Shown in pieces: positions 35,756 to 45,091 of a DNA stretch of 64,000 bases. The translations under genes and the position numbers were made by a program. Position 1 is the stretch's first letter, and each line of letters starts with the position of its first letter. The notes beneath the pieces were generated by a model. The model was not told where the DNA came from. It saw only the letters and a list, made by a program, of their open reading frames with translations, and ran no database searches. Source of the DNA: Ligula intestinalis (Eukaryota > Platyhelminthes > Cestoda > Diphyllobothriidea > Diphyllobothriidae); the NCBI GenBank assembly GCA_036362985.1, contig JAYGXS010000004.1, positions 7,330,336 to 7,394,335 of the forward strand, read 5' to 3'.

Positions 35756-36115
35756 TTCCGCAGGGTTGAAACTTAAGTTGTTCTTTGCCTATTTCTCGTT
35801 AGTCCAAAGGCGAGTTGGAGAACCATTCACAAAATTTCTTGCATTAAAGGTGACCTCTGTTTCCGAAAGAACGCCTTTTTCTTCAAATTAATTTTCCTGG
35901 GATGTATTATTTCCAGTTTAAAAGAATTAGTGAAAGGCACAGCATAGGATTATTATTTTTTCCGCACATTTGAAATTTTAGTTTTACTTTGCACATTTTG
36001 CGCTAGTCTGAAGAAGAACTGGGAAATCAGGCTCTAGAAATTCACTGATTTAATGTACCTTTTGTATCCCAAAGAACACTGACTTTTTCAAAGTTAAAAA
36101 TTGATTTCTTCAAAC
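35756..36115 (+). repeat. diverged tandem duplication of ~180 bp
   Basis: 35756-35930 and 35942-36115 share TTTTTTCCGCA, an AAACTTWAGTTKTWCTTTGC-like block, a CGYTAGTC block, a GAAYTGG-like block and CCCAAAGAACRC-like blocks in order. They are strongly diverged. The DNA around them (34740-36470) shows no gene. Confidence 0.5.
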
Positions 36116-36474
36116 TATAGACTGTCTCGAAGAGTTCGCGTCACATTTTAGTGTAAAGCTGGGTTATCCAGCAAGTTTGGTCAGATGGTCGGATAAACGT
36201 AGCCAATTTTTCGTATTTTAACTCTATTTTTTACTCCTCAATTTCCGTTCGAAGACTCCTTCATGGTCGTTTGGGAGAACTCTGCCTGAAGAAAGCAATA
36301 TTTTCAAGTACCTGAAATAGATTGAGTCGTTCGAATGGACGATTAAGGTTTCTTTATATTTCTTAGTGCTCTTCTTGGCCGAAATCGCTTGATTATTAAG
36401 ACAGGGAATAATAATAATGTAATCGACGTTTACCAAAGGCATAATTCGGATTGCCAATGCAAGCAAACATACTA

Positions 36475-37165
36475 GTTCCCGGAATTAATTGAAAACAAGA
36501 CGGATCCATCTTCAGAGACATAAGCAGGCAACGGTAGCAGATACGGAAAACATACGCACAGGGATTTATAGTATCTATAGGATACAGTCATAACTGCAAT
36601 CATACGGTGACATTTAACAGTAAGTGCGTTCTTGAGCGTTGATTTTTTGTTGACCAGCATGCATGCCTTGACTTGCTGTATTTTCATCACATTTGGTGCA
36701 CTTGGGCGTGATGATTGCTCTGCCACCCGGCTCCCTGGTGTTGGCATCAAACCACGGGGTTGCCTTTGCGTTCTCCAAGTGGCGACATTCTTTGGCTAAA
36801 TTGAGTCTCAGCATCGAATATAGATTGGGCAAATCGTTGCACTTGTTTCTAGACTGGGGGCCAGTGAACCATGACTCAAGTAAATTTCGGCTCACCCGAT
36901 TGTCACCTGTTGCGAGAAGTTCAGCCTCATCAAATTTGAATGCATGGCCAGGTCTCGTCGAAGGAGTCGCAACTTGAGAATTGGCATGATTCCGCCACAA
37001 TGTTGTTGCAATTTCGGCAATTCGCCTCTTCAGAAGTCTACCAGTTTCTCCGACATAATTTCTTTGTTTTCAACTGCACTAGATCGTGTAAAAGACTCCA
37101 GAACTTGCGACGGATCTCGAATCATCAGGGGAATAAAATCATTGTTCCAGTGATTGAGTCGTCTT
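36475..37165 (-). mobile_element. PLE fragment (subfamily P1): GIY-YIG remnant with opposed terminal sequences
   Basis: Minus-strand frames from about 37130 to 36600 read the PLE endonuclease tail (ANSQVATPSTRPGHAFKFDE, LLESWFTGPQSRNKCNDLP), clearly related to the copy at 40474-40997. A degenerate terminal core (CTGAAGATGGATCCGTCTTG) lies at about 36490-36520 in the minus orientation. On the other side, 37095-37165 carries a second terminal sequence in the plus orientation (TTGCGACGGATCTCGAATCA, then TGAGTCGTCTTCTTCTTCTC). The endonuclease frame is broken between 37000 and 37130. Confidence 0.75.
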
Positions 37166-38104
37166 CTTCTTCTCATAACTCTGATTCCTGTGGATGAACG
37201 GGGCCTAAACGCCACTTTTAATCAACAAGAATACACTTCACACAGTGACCGTGTAACTTCGTGTTTCCGGAGTCTGCGGACTCGACAATTTCCCGCCCAT
37301 CTGTGTCTAAAGTCAGGTTGGTATTTTTGTCTGCGATTGACTGCGAACTCTCTTTTTCGACAAATCGACAGCATATTACCAGCTCAGCTCAATGCGAGAA
37401 AAAAACATGCCGCCATTTTTACATGTCTTTCGAAAGGGTTTACAAAACAAACACTTCTCCTTTCGACGCTGAGGCTGTTTACATCAGCTTACGGTCAAAA
37501 GTCCTGTAAATGATATAATCGAAAAATTTCTCAAGGTTGTATGATTTCATATTTGCTGTCAAAATGGAAAACAACACTTCTCTCCACTTTAGGCGTAGCT
37601 TCGAGTGGCGTCTTAAAAAGTACATTGGAGCTGAAATAAGGAGAATGGCGAGTATACCTCATCAAAGGCAGCATACTCTAGGCGTTTCCCGGCAACATGC
37701 AGAAATAGCATCACTATTAATGCTTTACGTAATTACAGGGCAATTGCATAATTTATGGTCCGTTCGGGCCGGCGCTAATTCACAGAGAGCCGGCATTGCA
37801 TCGCCTCTTGCAGGCCAGGGAGGTGATTAAAAGGGTGGAGTAAGCAGTACTGTGTTAGCCCTATAGACGACTTCATGATGTATTGCAGTTGGGCTGAAGC
37901 TCTTCCTGATAAATGGCCCCCACCAGCTTTATCCCCACGAGATTGTGAAGCACGGAATTGTTATATGATTGCGGGATGTTTGATGTCAGTTCTGCCGTCT
38001 TGCCTGGAGCTCTAGGTGTGTGGAGATTTCGCTGATGCAGGAAGATCGCGTTTGGCAAATACAAGGCAACCGTGATTTCGATAGATTTTTGGACGTCAGT
38101 GAAG

Positions 38105-39270
38105 TGGGGTCTTCAATGTGCAGGGCTCTGAGTAGTGGGTGTACTCGGATCAATAAAATCATCAGGTCAACTCCCAGGTTGAAGTTAAAAGGCCGAAGTC
38201 ACCAGAAGGACCGTTTTATTGTGCACGTAACTCCCTATTGCTATCTCAGGTGGCAGTGGCCAATGGCGAAGCCAGGGCCAGTGTTGACTGCGCCCAGCCA
38301 GACCTGAGAGTGTTGACTATGTGTTGTGTGGGGTAATGATAGTTGCTTTTGCATGACTGAGAAGCGAGTTCAAGTGTTCTGTCATTGATGTGTTGCAATT
38401 GCCCGAGTGGGTGTCACCTGTAAAGGCTACCTGCTGAGAGGGCCAATAAAGTGGTGTGGTGTAACAACCCAAGAGACTGAATGATTGTTTAAGTACACCA
38501 AGGTCGTCACTTTTGGCGCGGACCCAGGATGGAGATGCTGTGATCGAGTATCAGTGAAGAAACTGGTGCCCTTTTCCCTCACAGCCGCTGACCCCCTTCC
38601 CGCCGCCGTCGTCGTCAATCGTATCGCAGTCCCACACACAATGTCAGCACTCCTGTCTCGCCCCTGCAGTCGCCCACAGCACTGTATTCCCCGCCGGTAA
38701 CTGATCAGGCATAAGAGAACACACTCCACTCCAGATGGTACTTGCATCTGTGTAACGCCGTTCCTTATCCCCATATTATTTTCTTACTCTATACGTATTC
38801 TTTATTACTAGTAGATTCCTCTGCACATATTCACGTCTCCTTCTACTTCGGTCTTAATATTTGTGTGCTTGGGTGATGCTTATCAATCCAGCTCCGAGTT
38901 TCCGATGCCGAGCTATCCTCTTATCCTTTAGGTGTGTGCCAACCTCGACATCCCTGGCCCGCTACAGTGGTAAGTGGCTCTTCAGAAGGCGTGCTTTTTT
39001 AGATGCGCGTGTATGCGCGGGTGTGTGCGCACGTGTGTGTGTGTGCCTGAATAAGTTGAGGTCAACTGTGGGGACCGCCGGAAAGCCGAAGGACACGGAG
39101 ACGCTGGCGCAGCTGTTATCGGATAGCCAGAAGCAGCTGCGACGTCAAGCCTCAGGGGGCCGGGGTGCTAGTGAATGAAAGCATTAGAACAGTTGTTTGC
39201 GACGACGCATAAATTTGGGTAGCGGGCTTTGAAGAATGAAAGGGGGACGAGCATTTTAGCCGCCCGCCAC
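38105..39270 (+). repeat. R repeat copy 1, interrupted by solo LTR B
   Basis: 38105-38459 and 38967-39270 together match the second R copy (39958-40262 plus 41030-41340). Landmarks are TGCAGGGCTCTGAGTAGTGG, GAAGTCACCAGAAGGA, GATAGTTGCTTTTGCATGAC and, after the LTR, GGCGTGCTTTTTTAGA and TTAGAACAGTTGTTTGCGAC. With the LTR and one GTGG removed, the unit is about 650 bp. Its coding potential is unclear and its class is unknown. Confidence 0.8.
38460..38966 (-). mobile_element. solo LTR (copy B), probable Ty3/gypsy-type
   Basis: The reverse-complement relative of 8178-8691. On the plus strand it begins TGTAACAACCC and ends GGCCCGCTACA, and it is flanked by the 4-bp duplication GTGG (38456-38459 and 38967-38970). 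It sits inside R repeat copy 1. No internal retrotransposon sequence remains. Confidence 0.86.
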
Positions 39271-39756
39271 AGCTCCCTACGGGACGCCAAACAAAGTGAA
39301 TGTGTCGAACGTGAGCGAACGGTGCAAGGAAGAATATACTCCAACGCACATGCGAGTTGGAGAACGTTTGTCGTGTGACAATAGTTTTTCTTGTCGGGGT
39401 CTAGGACGATGCTTGCAACCTGTACTGAGTTGCAGTACAGCCGGAGGAATTGCTGTTGTGAATTCAACAACGTTTACCAGTGATTCGGTACTTTGGAAGG
39501 AGGAAGGAATGTGTTTTGAGCTCAACTACGTGTGCCGGTGGTAGGACAAGAGGCATCTAGGCAACGTCTGCCAGTGAGATAGCACGTTGAGGAGGAATGC
39601 TCATGTTGACTATGTATGACAGTGAGTCGGCAAGGTGTTACTAGGAACATAACATTTCGGACACACGGCGTCCCAGTGAGAGCTAAGTCAGACGAATGCG
39701 TCAGTGAATTAGGCTCACTGTCGTCCAGACACAAATCTGAGATAGGTTGAAGTTCC

Positions 39757-39840
39757 GAACAAGAAGATGCGATCACTGGAACAAGGACTTTATTTTCCTG
39801 ACGTTTCGGATTCCGTCGGGAATCCTAAGTCATAGGTAAT
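39757..39840 (-). mobile_element. isolated PLE terminal sequence (P1-like) with a strong helix
   Basis: The minus strand reads a CTATGA-like start, GGATTCCCGACGGAATCC and then GAAACGTCAG, followed by CTTGTTCCAGTGATCGCATC and a short CTTCTTG tail. GGATTCC and GGAATCC are perfectly complementary over seven bases around a CGAC loop. That is the helix II position expected in a hammerhead-like fold. The first core box is degenerate (CTATGAC). Confidence 0.65.
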
Positions 39841-39957
39841 CGTAAACAGGTATGAGACATGCGCAGATAAGGGTTGATACATGCACAGATTTCACGGTGT
39901 TTATAGTTCACGTATGCCAACCAAAACAGAAGGTTGGTGCGTGGTTGGATCACGTCG

Positions 39958-41340
39958 GGGTCACCAATTTGCAGGGCTCTAAGTAGTGGGTGTATTCGGA
40001 TCAATCCAATGATCAGACCAAATCCCAGGTTGAAGTTAAAAGACAGAAGTCACCAGAAGGAGTGGCTTATTGTGTGCAGAATACCCCATTACTGTCTCAG
40101 GCAGAAGTGGCCACTAGCGAAGCCAGCGCTTATGTTGACTGCGGCCAGCCAGGCCTGAAAGAGCCGACTGTGTGTTGTGCGGGTGATGACGGTTGCTTTT
40201 ATATGACTGTGGAGCAACTTCAAATGTTCTGTCATTGGTGTGTTGTAATTGCATGAGCAAATTTGCCAATACAAGCGAACATCCGTGTCCCAGGAAGCAA
40301 TTGAGAAGAAGAAGAAGAAGACTCGATCGCTGGGACAATGTGTTTATTCGCCTGACGTTTCGATATTCGTCGTGGATTCGTCATCAGAGACCTGAGTAGC
40401 AGAAAGGTTAAGTATGCACAAACGTTTGCAGTATTTATAGGACACAGTCATTACTGCAAGCATGCAGCAACAATTAACGTAAATTGCCTTCTTGTGCGTG
40501 GGCTGCTTGTTGGACAGCACGCGGGCTCTGACCTGTTGAACTTTCGTCACGGGCGGTGAGCTCGGGCATGCTGATTGCTAGGCCATCTGGCTCCCCGGTG
40601 TTGGCGTACGATGAGGCGGTGGCATGCCCATTGCTCAAGTGACGGCTCGTTTGGCCAAATTGAATCTCAGGATTGAATATGGATTGGGCAAATCGTTGCA
40701 CTTGTTGATGGATTGGGGGCCCGTGAACCATGACTGAAGTAGTTCTTGGCTCACCCGATTGTCACCTCTTGCGAGAATTTCGGCCTCATCAAATTTGAAG
40801 GTGTGGCCGGGTCTCGTCGAATGAGCCGCAACTTGAGAATTGGCATCATTTCGCCGCACTGCAGCCACGTGTTCGGCAATTCGCGTCCTGAGTAGTCTGC
40901 CAGTTTCTCCGACATAGTTGCTTTGACCGCAACTGCACCAGATCCTGTAGACGACCCTAGATGTTTCTTGCCGTGGCTGTGGGCCTTTCGGCTTCATTAT
41001 CTGACGACGGAGGCAACCATAAGGCCGAGGGGTGGTGTATTCGAGCGGCCTTTAGGCAGGCGTGCTTATTTGGACGATGCATACATGCGGGCGTGTGCAC
41101 ACATTTTTACATGACTGAGTACATTGACGTGAACTGTAGGGGCCGCTGGAAAGCCAAAGGAGAGAGGAAGCTAGCGCAGCTATTATCAGTTAGCCAGAAG
41201 CGGCTGCGAGGTCACGCCTTGGGGAGTGGGGACGCCCGTGAAAGAAAGCATTGGAATAGTTGTTTCTGATGACGCATACATTTGGGCAGCGGGCCTTGCA
41301 CAAGGAAAGGGGATAGGCATTGTGGATGTCCGCCACAAAT
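39958..41340 (+). repeat. R repeat copy 2, interrupted by a PLE
   Basis: 39958-40262 and 41030-41340 match the two parts of R copy 1 in the same order. The intervening 40263-41030 holds a PLE fragment in the opposite orientation. The junctions are not exact because both copies are diverged. Confidence 0.78.
40263..41030 (-). mobile_element. PLE 3' fragment (subfamily P1): GIY-YIG endonuclease and terminal sequence
   Basis: The frame 40997-40638 reads a GIY-YIG domain: YRIWCSCGQSNYVGETGRLL, RTRIAEHVAAVRR and LLQSWFTGPQSINKCNDLP, which is typical of the C-terminal half of PLE proteins. The reverse transcriptase is missing (5' truncation). The 3' part ends in the hammerhead-like core (40352-40387: CTGATGACGAATCC, then ATCGAAACGTCAG), then GACTCGATCGC and a CTTCTTCTTCTTC tail, followed by a 40-bp segment (about 40270-40310) that is also present inside the RT of PLE1 at 3280. 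Confidence 0.85.
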
Positions 41341-41544
41341 TTTCCCAATTCCAGCCGATAATGTTAAATATCAAAGGTTTAACTGTTTGCCGTACAAATA
41401 CTAGCCGATCAACGGACTCTGACTAAGCTCTCAGCAGGTCATTCGAAAGCTGGACTTTCATTGACCTTTGACAGCGCAAGCTTCTAAAATTGAGCCGCCA
41501 TCTTGCCTTCCTCCATTCGCATTTCATTGCTTTCATCATCCCCT

Positions 41545-41640
41545 ATAGAGAAAGAGGATGATGAGACAATTTCTGAGACAAAGTTCTATTTAAGCTAACC
41601 TTTCTAAAATATTCTCGCTATCATCGTCGGAGCATAGTAT
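41545..41640 (-). mobile_element. isolated PLE terminal sequence (P2-like), degenerate
   Basis: The minus strand reads CTCCGACGATGATAGCGAGA, then TTTTAGAAAGGTTAGC and a CATCATCCTCTTTCTC tail. The order is that of the clearer P2 copy at 42640-42750, with substitutions in both core boxes. Confidence 0.6.
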
Positions 41641-42149
41641 ATGTCAGGTGTTCGCTGACTTTGGGCGAGGTCATTGAGGTACATTATTTAGTAGTACCGC
41701 AAATTCAAACCTGAATAACGGCGTAAGAGTGAATAAGCTGGAAGATTGTTAAAATTCAACATACTTAAAGTCAGTAAGCAATCGGTTATTCCCATGAGTA
41801 ATTTGAAAAACTATGTTATTTCATATACGTGGTGGACTTCTGAGGAGCCGTCTGCAGCTCACTATCACCATCATCCAATCCCAACTGGACCTATGGATGG
41901 CGTGCGGAAAAATATAAAAATGGTGGGCAATTCAACCTACTTAAAATGTGAAAGTAAGTGGGTATAATACATAAGTACCCCTTTGTGGCCCTAATACGTA
42001 CTCTTAGCAAAAAACTATGGTCCATCTCATGGCTCAGATCAATTGGCCTTGCCAACAAACTGTGATGCTATTTTTCTGCTACCACGGCACGCATGCCAAA
42101 ATAGGAACTTCAAAGGCAACTCGCCTACATATCCCGAAAATATACTGAC

Positions 42150-44800
42150 ACTGATGCCATCTGTTTCTTGGTGGGGTCTTTGGAACCAGGCTTTTAGGTT
42201 GAGCTAGATTCCAATAGTTAAAGCATCTAACACAATTGGTGCCGTCAACAGTCTGCTACGCTAAGCGAAGACCCACTGCTTGGACGAAGAAGCCTACCGA
42301 GTCGAAATAAATTATGTTTTTGATTTGTTTACCCACAAAGGTTATTCCAGAGACTTTGTATACCGATGTATGAAACGACAGCAATCCAGAGAAGAGGAAC
42401 TAGATAGTAATACTTAGGCGCTAAAGATATTTACATGGAAAATTCTTCCTTATATGAGGAACATCTGAACTCGTTGAAGGGGCACTTTCAGAAATACCAA
42501 ATAGAAGTGGCGAAAAAACCAACGGCTACTTAACGTGCGCTACTTGTACACCCTAAGGATAAGTTTGAGTATCTCGATAAGAAAGAATTCGTTTACAAGA
42601 TGCCATGCTAGGCTTGCAAAAAATAAAGATCTGTTCCTTGCATCCTCCCCGGAAGAGGAGGAAGAAGTAGAGACTATTTCTGGGACCACAGTGTATTCTG
42701 GCTGACGTTTCAAAAGCTCGCTCGCTGCCATCGTCAGAGCGTGGTGTCCGATCTCCTGTTCGCGTCAGATAAATGTGAATGACCATTCGCCTTGCCTATG
42801 TGTCAATCGATTGGACCGATCGATTTTTGTGGCTGTTTGAATTGCTTGCACCCTCACGAGTGTCTTCTTGAGCTGTGTCAAGTCGTTTTTGTGTCTCGTG
42901 AGCGTTTCCGGGATGCAAGGAATATTTTATCTGGACCTCGATTTTTTTCGCACATTAATGAAGATCTCCACACGCATCTACTAGCACCAAGTGGCAGTGG
43001 AAAGACATGATCATTTATCCAAAGTGGCTATGCATTGCCTGGATACAGGACACTCCTTTGCATGTGACAAAACACGCATCGTGGCAAATTGCCCTTCCCA
43101 AAAAGGCCGAGAATTTCTTGAGGACATGTAGTCCGACAATTTATGCATCAACCGACATATCGAGATGAGTAGAAGGTACAAACATCTCAAAGAAAGCTGG
43201 AAGAGACGGCAGCCGATTTATACGGATTAAAGTAAACCGCAACTGCTAGTTAACGCTCACACCGTATGACTATTAATTTCCCCCCCCCCCCCCCCGGACT
43301 GACGCAGATTACAGGTTACAATTGATAATTACACTGCTAGGACTATTTATTTGTCGACCATGGACTGACGCAAATTGCAGCTACCAATTGGCATTCACAC
43401 CACATAAATACATAACTGGACCAACACAATGAAATTTTAACTTTTCATTGCACAGATTTCTAAAGTCTGACCTGGGGATCCAGCGTCAAAAATTTACTGA
43501 ATAAGCTAACATTGTTTTCCCAATAAACTTCTTTCCTGAAAAATGTATTTCTCTCTTCCAAATGAACAGTCTTGGTTTCGAAAACGCACAAAGGTTCCTG
43601 AAGGTGACCAAGGCGGTCCCCAAACTTAAACAGTTGACATAGAAGTAGCGCCTGGCTGCCTCAAATATATTTACCCTGCAATACAGACAAGACAGATGTG
43701 ACCTCATAGAAACGTTTCAGTTACTATGGGAAAGTGATCTGGATGTCAAGTGGGAAGATCTCGTTCAAACGGTCCCAGGAAGAAACCTTTAGAGGACATG
43801 GTTGTCATTTGTAGAAGGAACCTAGCTCCTTCTTCCCGTCTTAAAGTGTCGTTCCACAGTGGAACTATTTGCTAACATTTGTTCTGCATTGCCCACTGTG
43901 AGCTTGTCCACAAGACGCCTGGATAGTCACCCATTAACAGTCAACGCGAACATTCAAACGCCTGTCCAACAGGTGACATACATGACTACAAATATACTAC
44001 GCCTTTGATTTCAGTCGGCCTTTTATTTACATTATAGTTGGCCGAGGTGAAAATTTCAGAGTTGAAATGCGCGTTACCTCGAGCCAATTCGTGCGCGCCA
44101 TTTCGTTTGATTGGCTGCAGGCAACAAGGTAGACACCTAAGGCTTCCCGGCAGCGGGCATGCAAAAACTGACGTAAAGACACACCTGGGAGCTAGCACCA
44201 GACAGAGTCCTTTCCTAAAGCTCTTTTTCACAGTAGAACGCAGAGACAGTGGCAATTCGTTTAGCAAAGCCCACTCTATGCTGCCAAAAGGCGCTGGTAC
44301 AAGCAATCTGCCTCCCTTGGCCGACTTCACGCGGAAATCCCACGCATCCTGAAGCCTCGTCGTCCAAAAACACACAAAACGAAAGCCACAAATAATATTC
44401 AAGCTAACGCTGCGCGGCTGACATACAGATCTCCACCTGTTGACCATTAGAACATCCCCATCTTTGCGCATCGCAACCAACGTCCTGCACGTGCTGGCAC
44501 CCGCATTCAGGAGATGAGGGAAAAACCAGATGCTTAATTACACCCAAACACCAACCCCCTTCCACCCAATATGCTCAAGGCTGATACATCTGTCCGAGAG
44601 TGCACGCGCTCGATCGCCGAAAATTGTGGCATGCACCAATCAGAGCCGGAAAAAATGTTGCGAAACCACGTTTGTGAATCACATTTTCATACAGTGCAAG
44701 TCCCCCTTCGGTCAATTATTACTACTAATTAGCCCTTTTCCACGACAAAATGCTTAGTCAACTGTCCATGCTCCAAAAGTAAGGCGTAGTAAAAGGAAGA
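42150..44800. other. non-coding stretch downstream of the TRM6 gene
   Basis: It contains a run of 16 C (43280-43295) and a 90-bp block near 43180-43270 that resembles 35655-35750 (GAAGAGACGRNGRCCG, GCTCACACCRTATGA). A 164-codon minus-strand frame (43986-44480) is not recognised and is not called as a gene. Part of 42045-42150 repeats 20165-20280. Confidence 0.45.
42640..42750 (-). mobile_element. isolated PLE terminal sequence (subfamily P2)
   Basis: The minus strand holds CACCACGCTCTGACGATGGC, then AGCTTTTGAAACGTCAGCC (core 42702-42737), GTGGTCCCAGAAATAG and a CTTCTTCCTCCTCTTCC tail. No PLE protein sequence adjoins it, so it is a solo terminal sequence. Confidence 0.68.
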
Positions 44801-44801
44801 T

Positions 44802-44807
44802 TTTATT
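44802..44807 (-). promoter_or_regulatory. polyadenylation signal of TRM6
   Basis: AATAAA on the minus strand only 5 bases after the TGA stop, which implies a very short 3' UTR. Confidence 0.55.
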
Positions 44808-44812
44808 ATTTA

Positions 44813-45091
44813 TCAGGAGGTGGGAGTTTCGTCAAAATAATTTATCAGGCCTTCTAAAAAGAGTTGGCGAGCAGACGCAGAAATTGATGTCTGTGAATAC
44901 AGGACGTTTTCGTCTTCTAGTCGCTGAACTGTGTAGCCACGTAGTAGAAAACCACCACAGCCTGAAGTCATCCTCATTTCTGGATGTGTGCGATTCGGCA
45001 GGACCTGGATAGGTCTCAGCCAACTGTCGAAGAGGGTGAGCTGGACGCAGCTTCCACGGCGCTTCAGGATATTGTACAAATCCACCAACGG
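44813..45091 (-). CDS. TRMT6: TRM6 exon 8 and stop
   Basis: Acceptor GATCATCCTAG, then LVDLYNILKRRGSCVQLTLF, SWLRPIQVLPNRTHPEMRM and SGCGGFLLRGYTVQ. This is the conserved C-terminal end of TRM6 (human SETWLRNYQVLPDRSHP). It ends TGA at 44813. In human the glycine run is GGGG; here one glycine is replaced (SGCGG). Confidence 0.9.
   Translation of the reverse strand, partial: PLVDLYNILKRRGSCVQLTLFDSWLRPIQVLPNRTHPEMRMTSGCGGFLLRGYTVQRLEDENVLYSQTSISASARQLFLEGLINYFDETPTS

Noticed and set aside
42792..43010. Frame ending in SGSGKT that resembles a P-loop
   Set aside because: The frame stops directly after SGSGKT and nothing before or after looks like an ATPase.
43986..44480. 164-codon minus-strand frame downstream of TRM6
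   Set aside because: It has no ATG-supported conserved domain, no splice context, and a composition compatible with chance openness.
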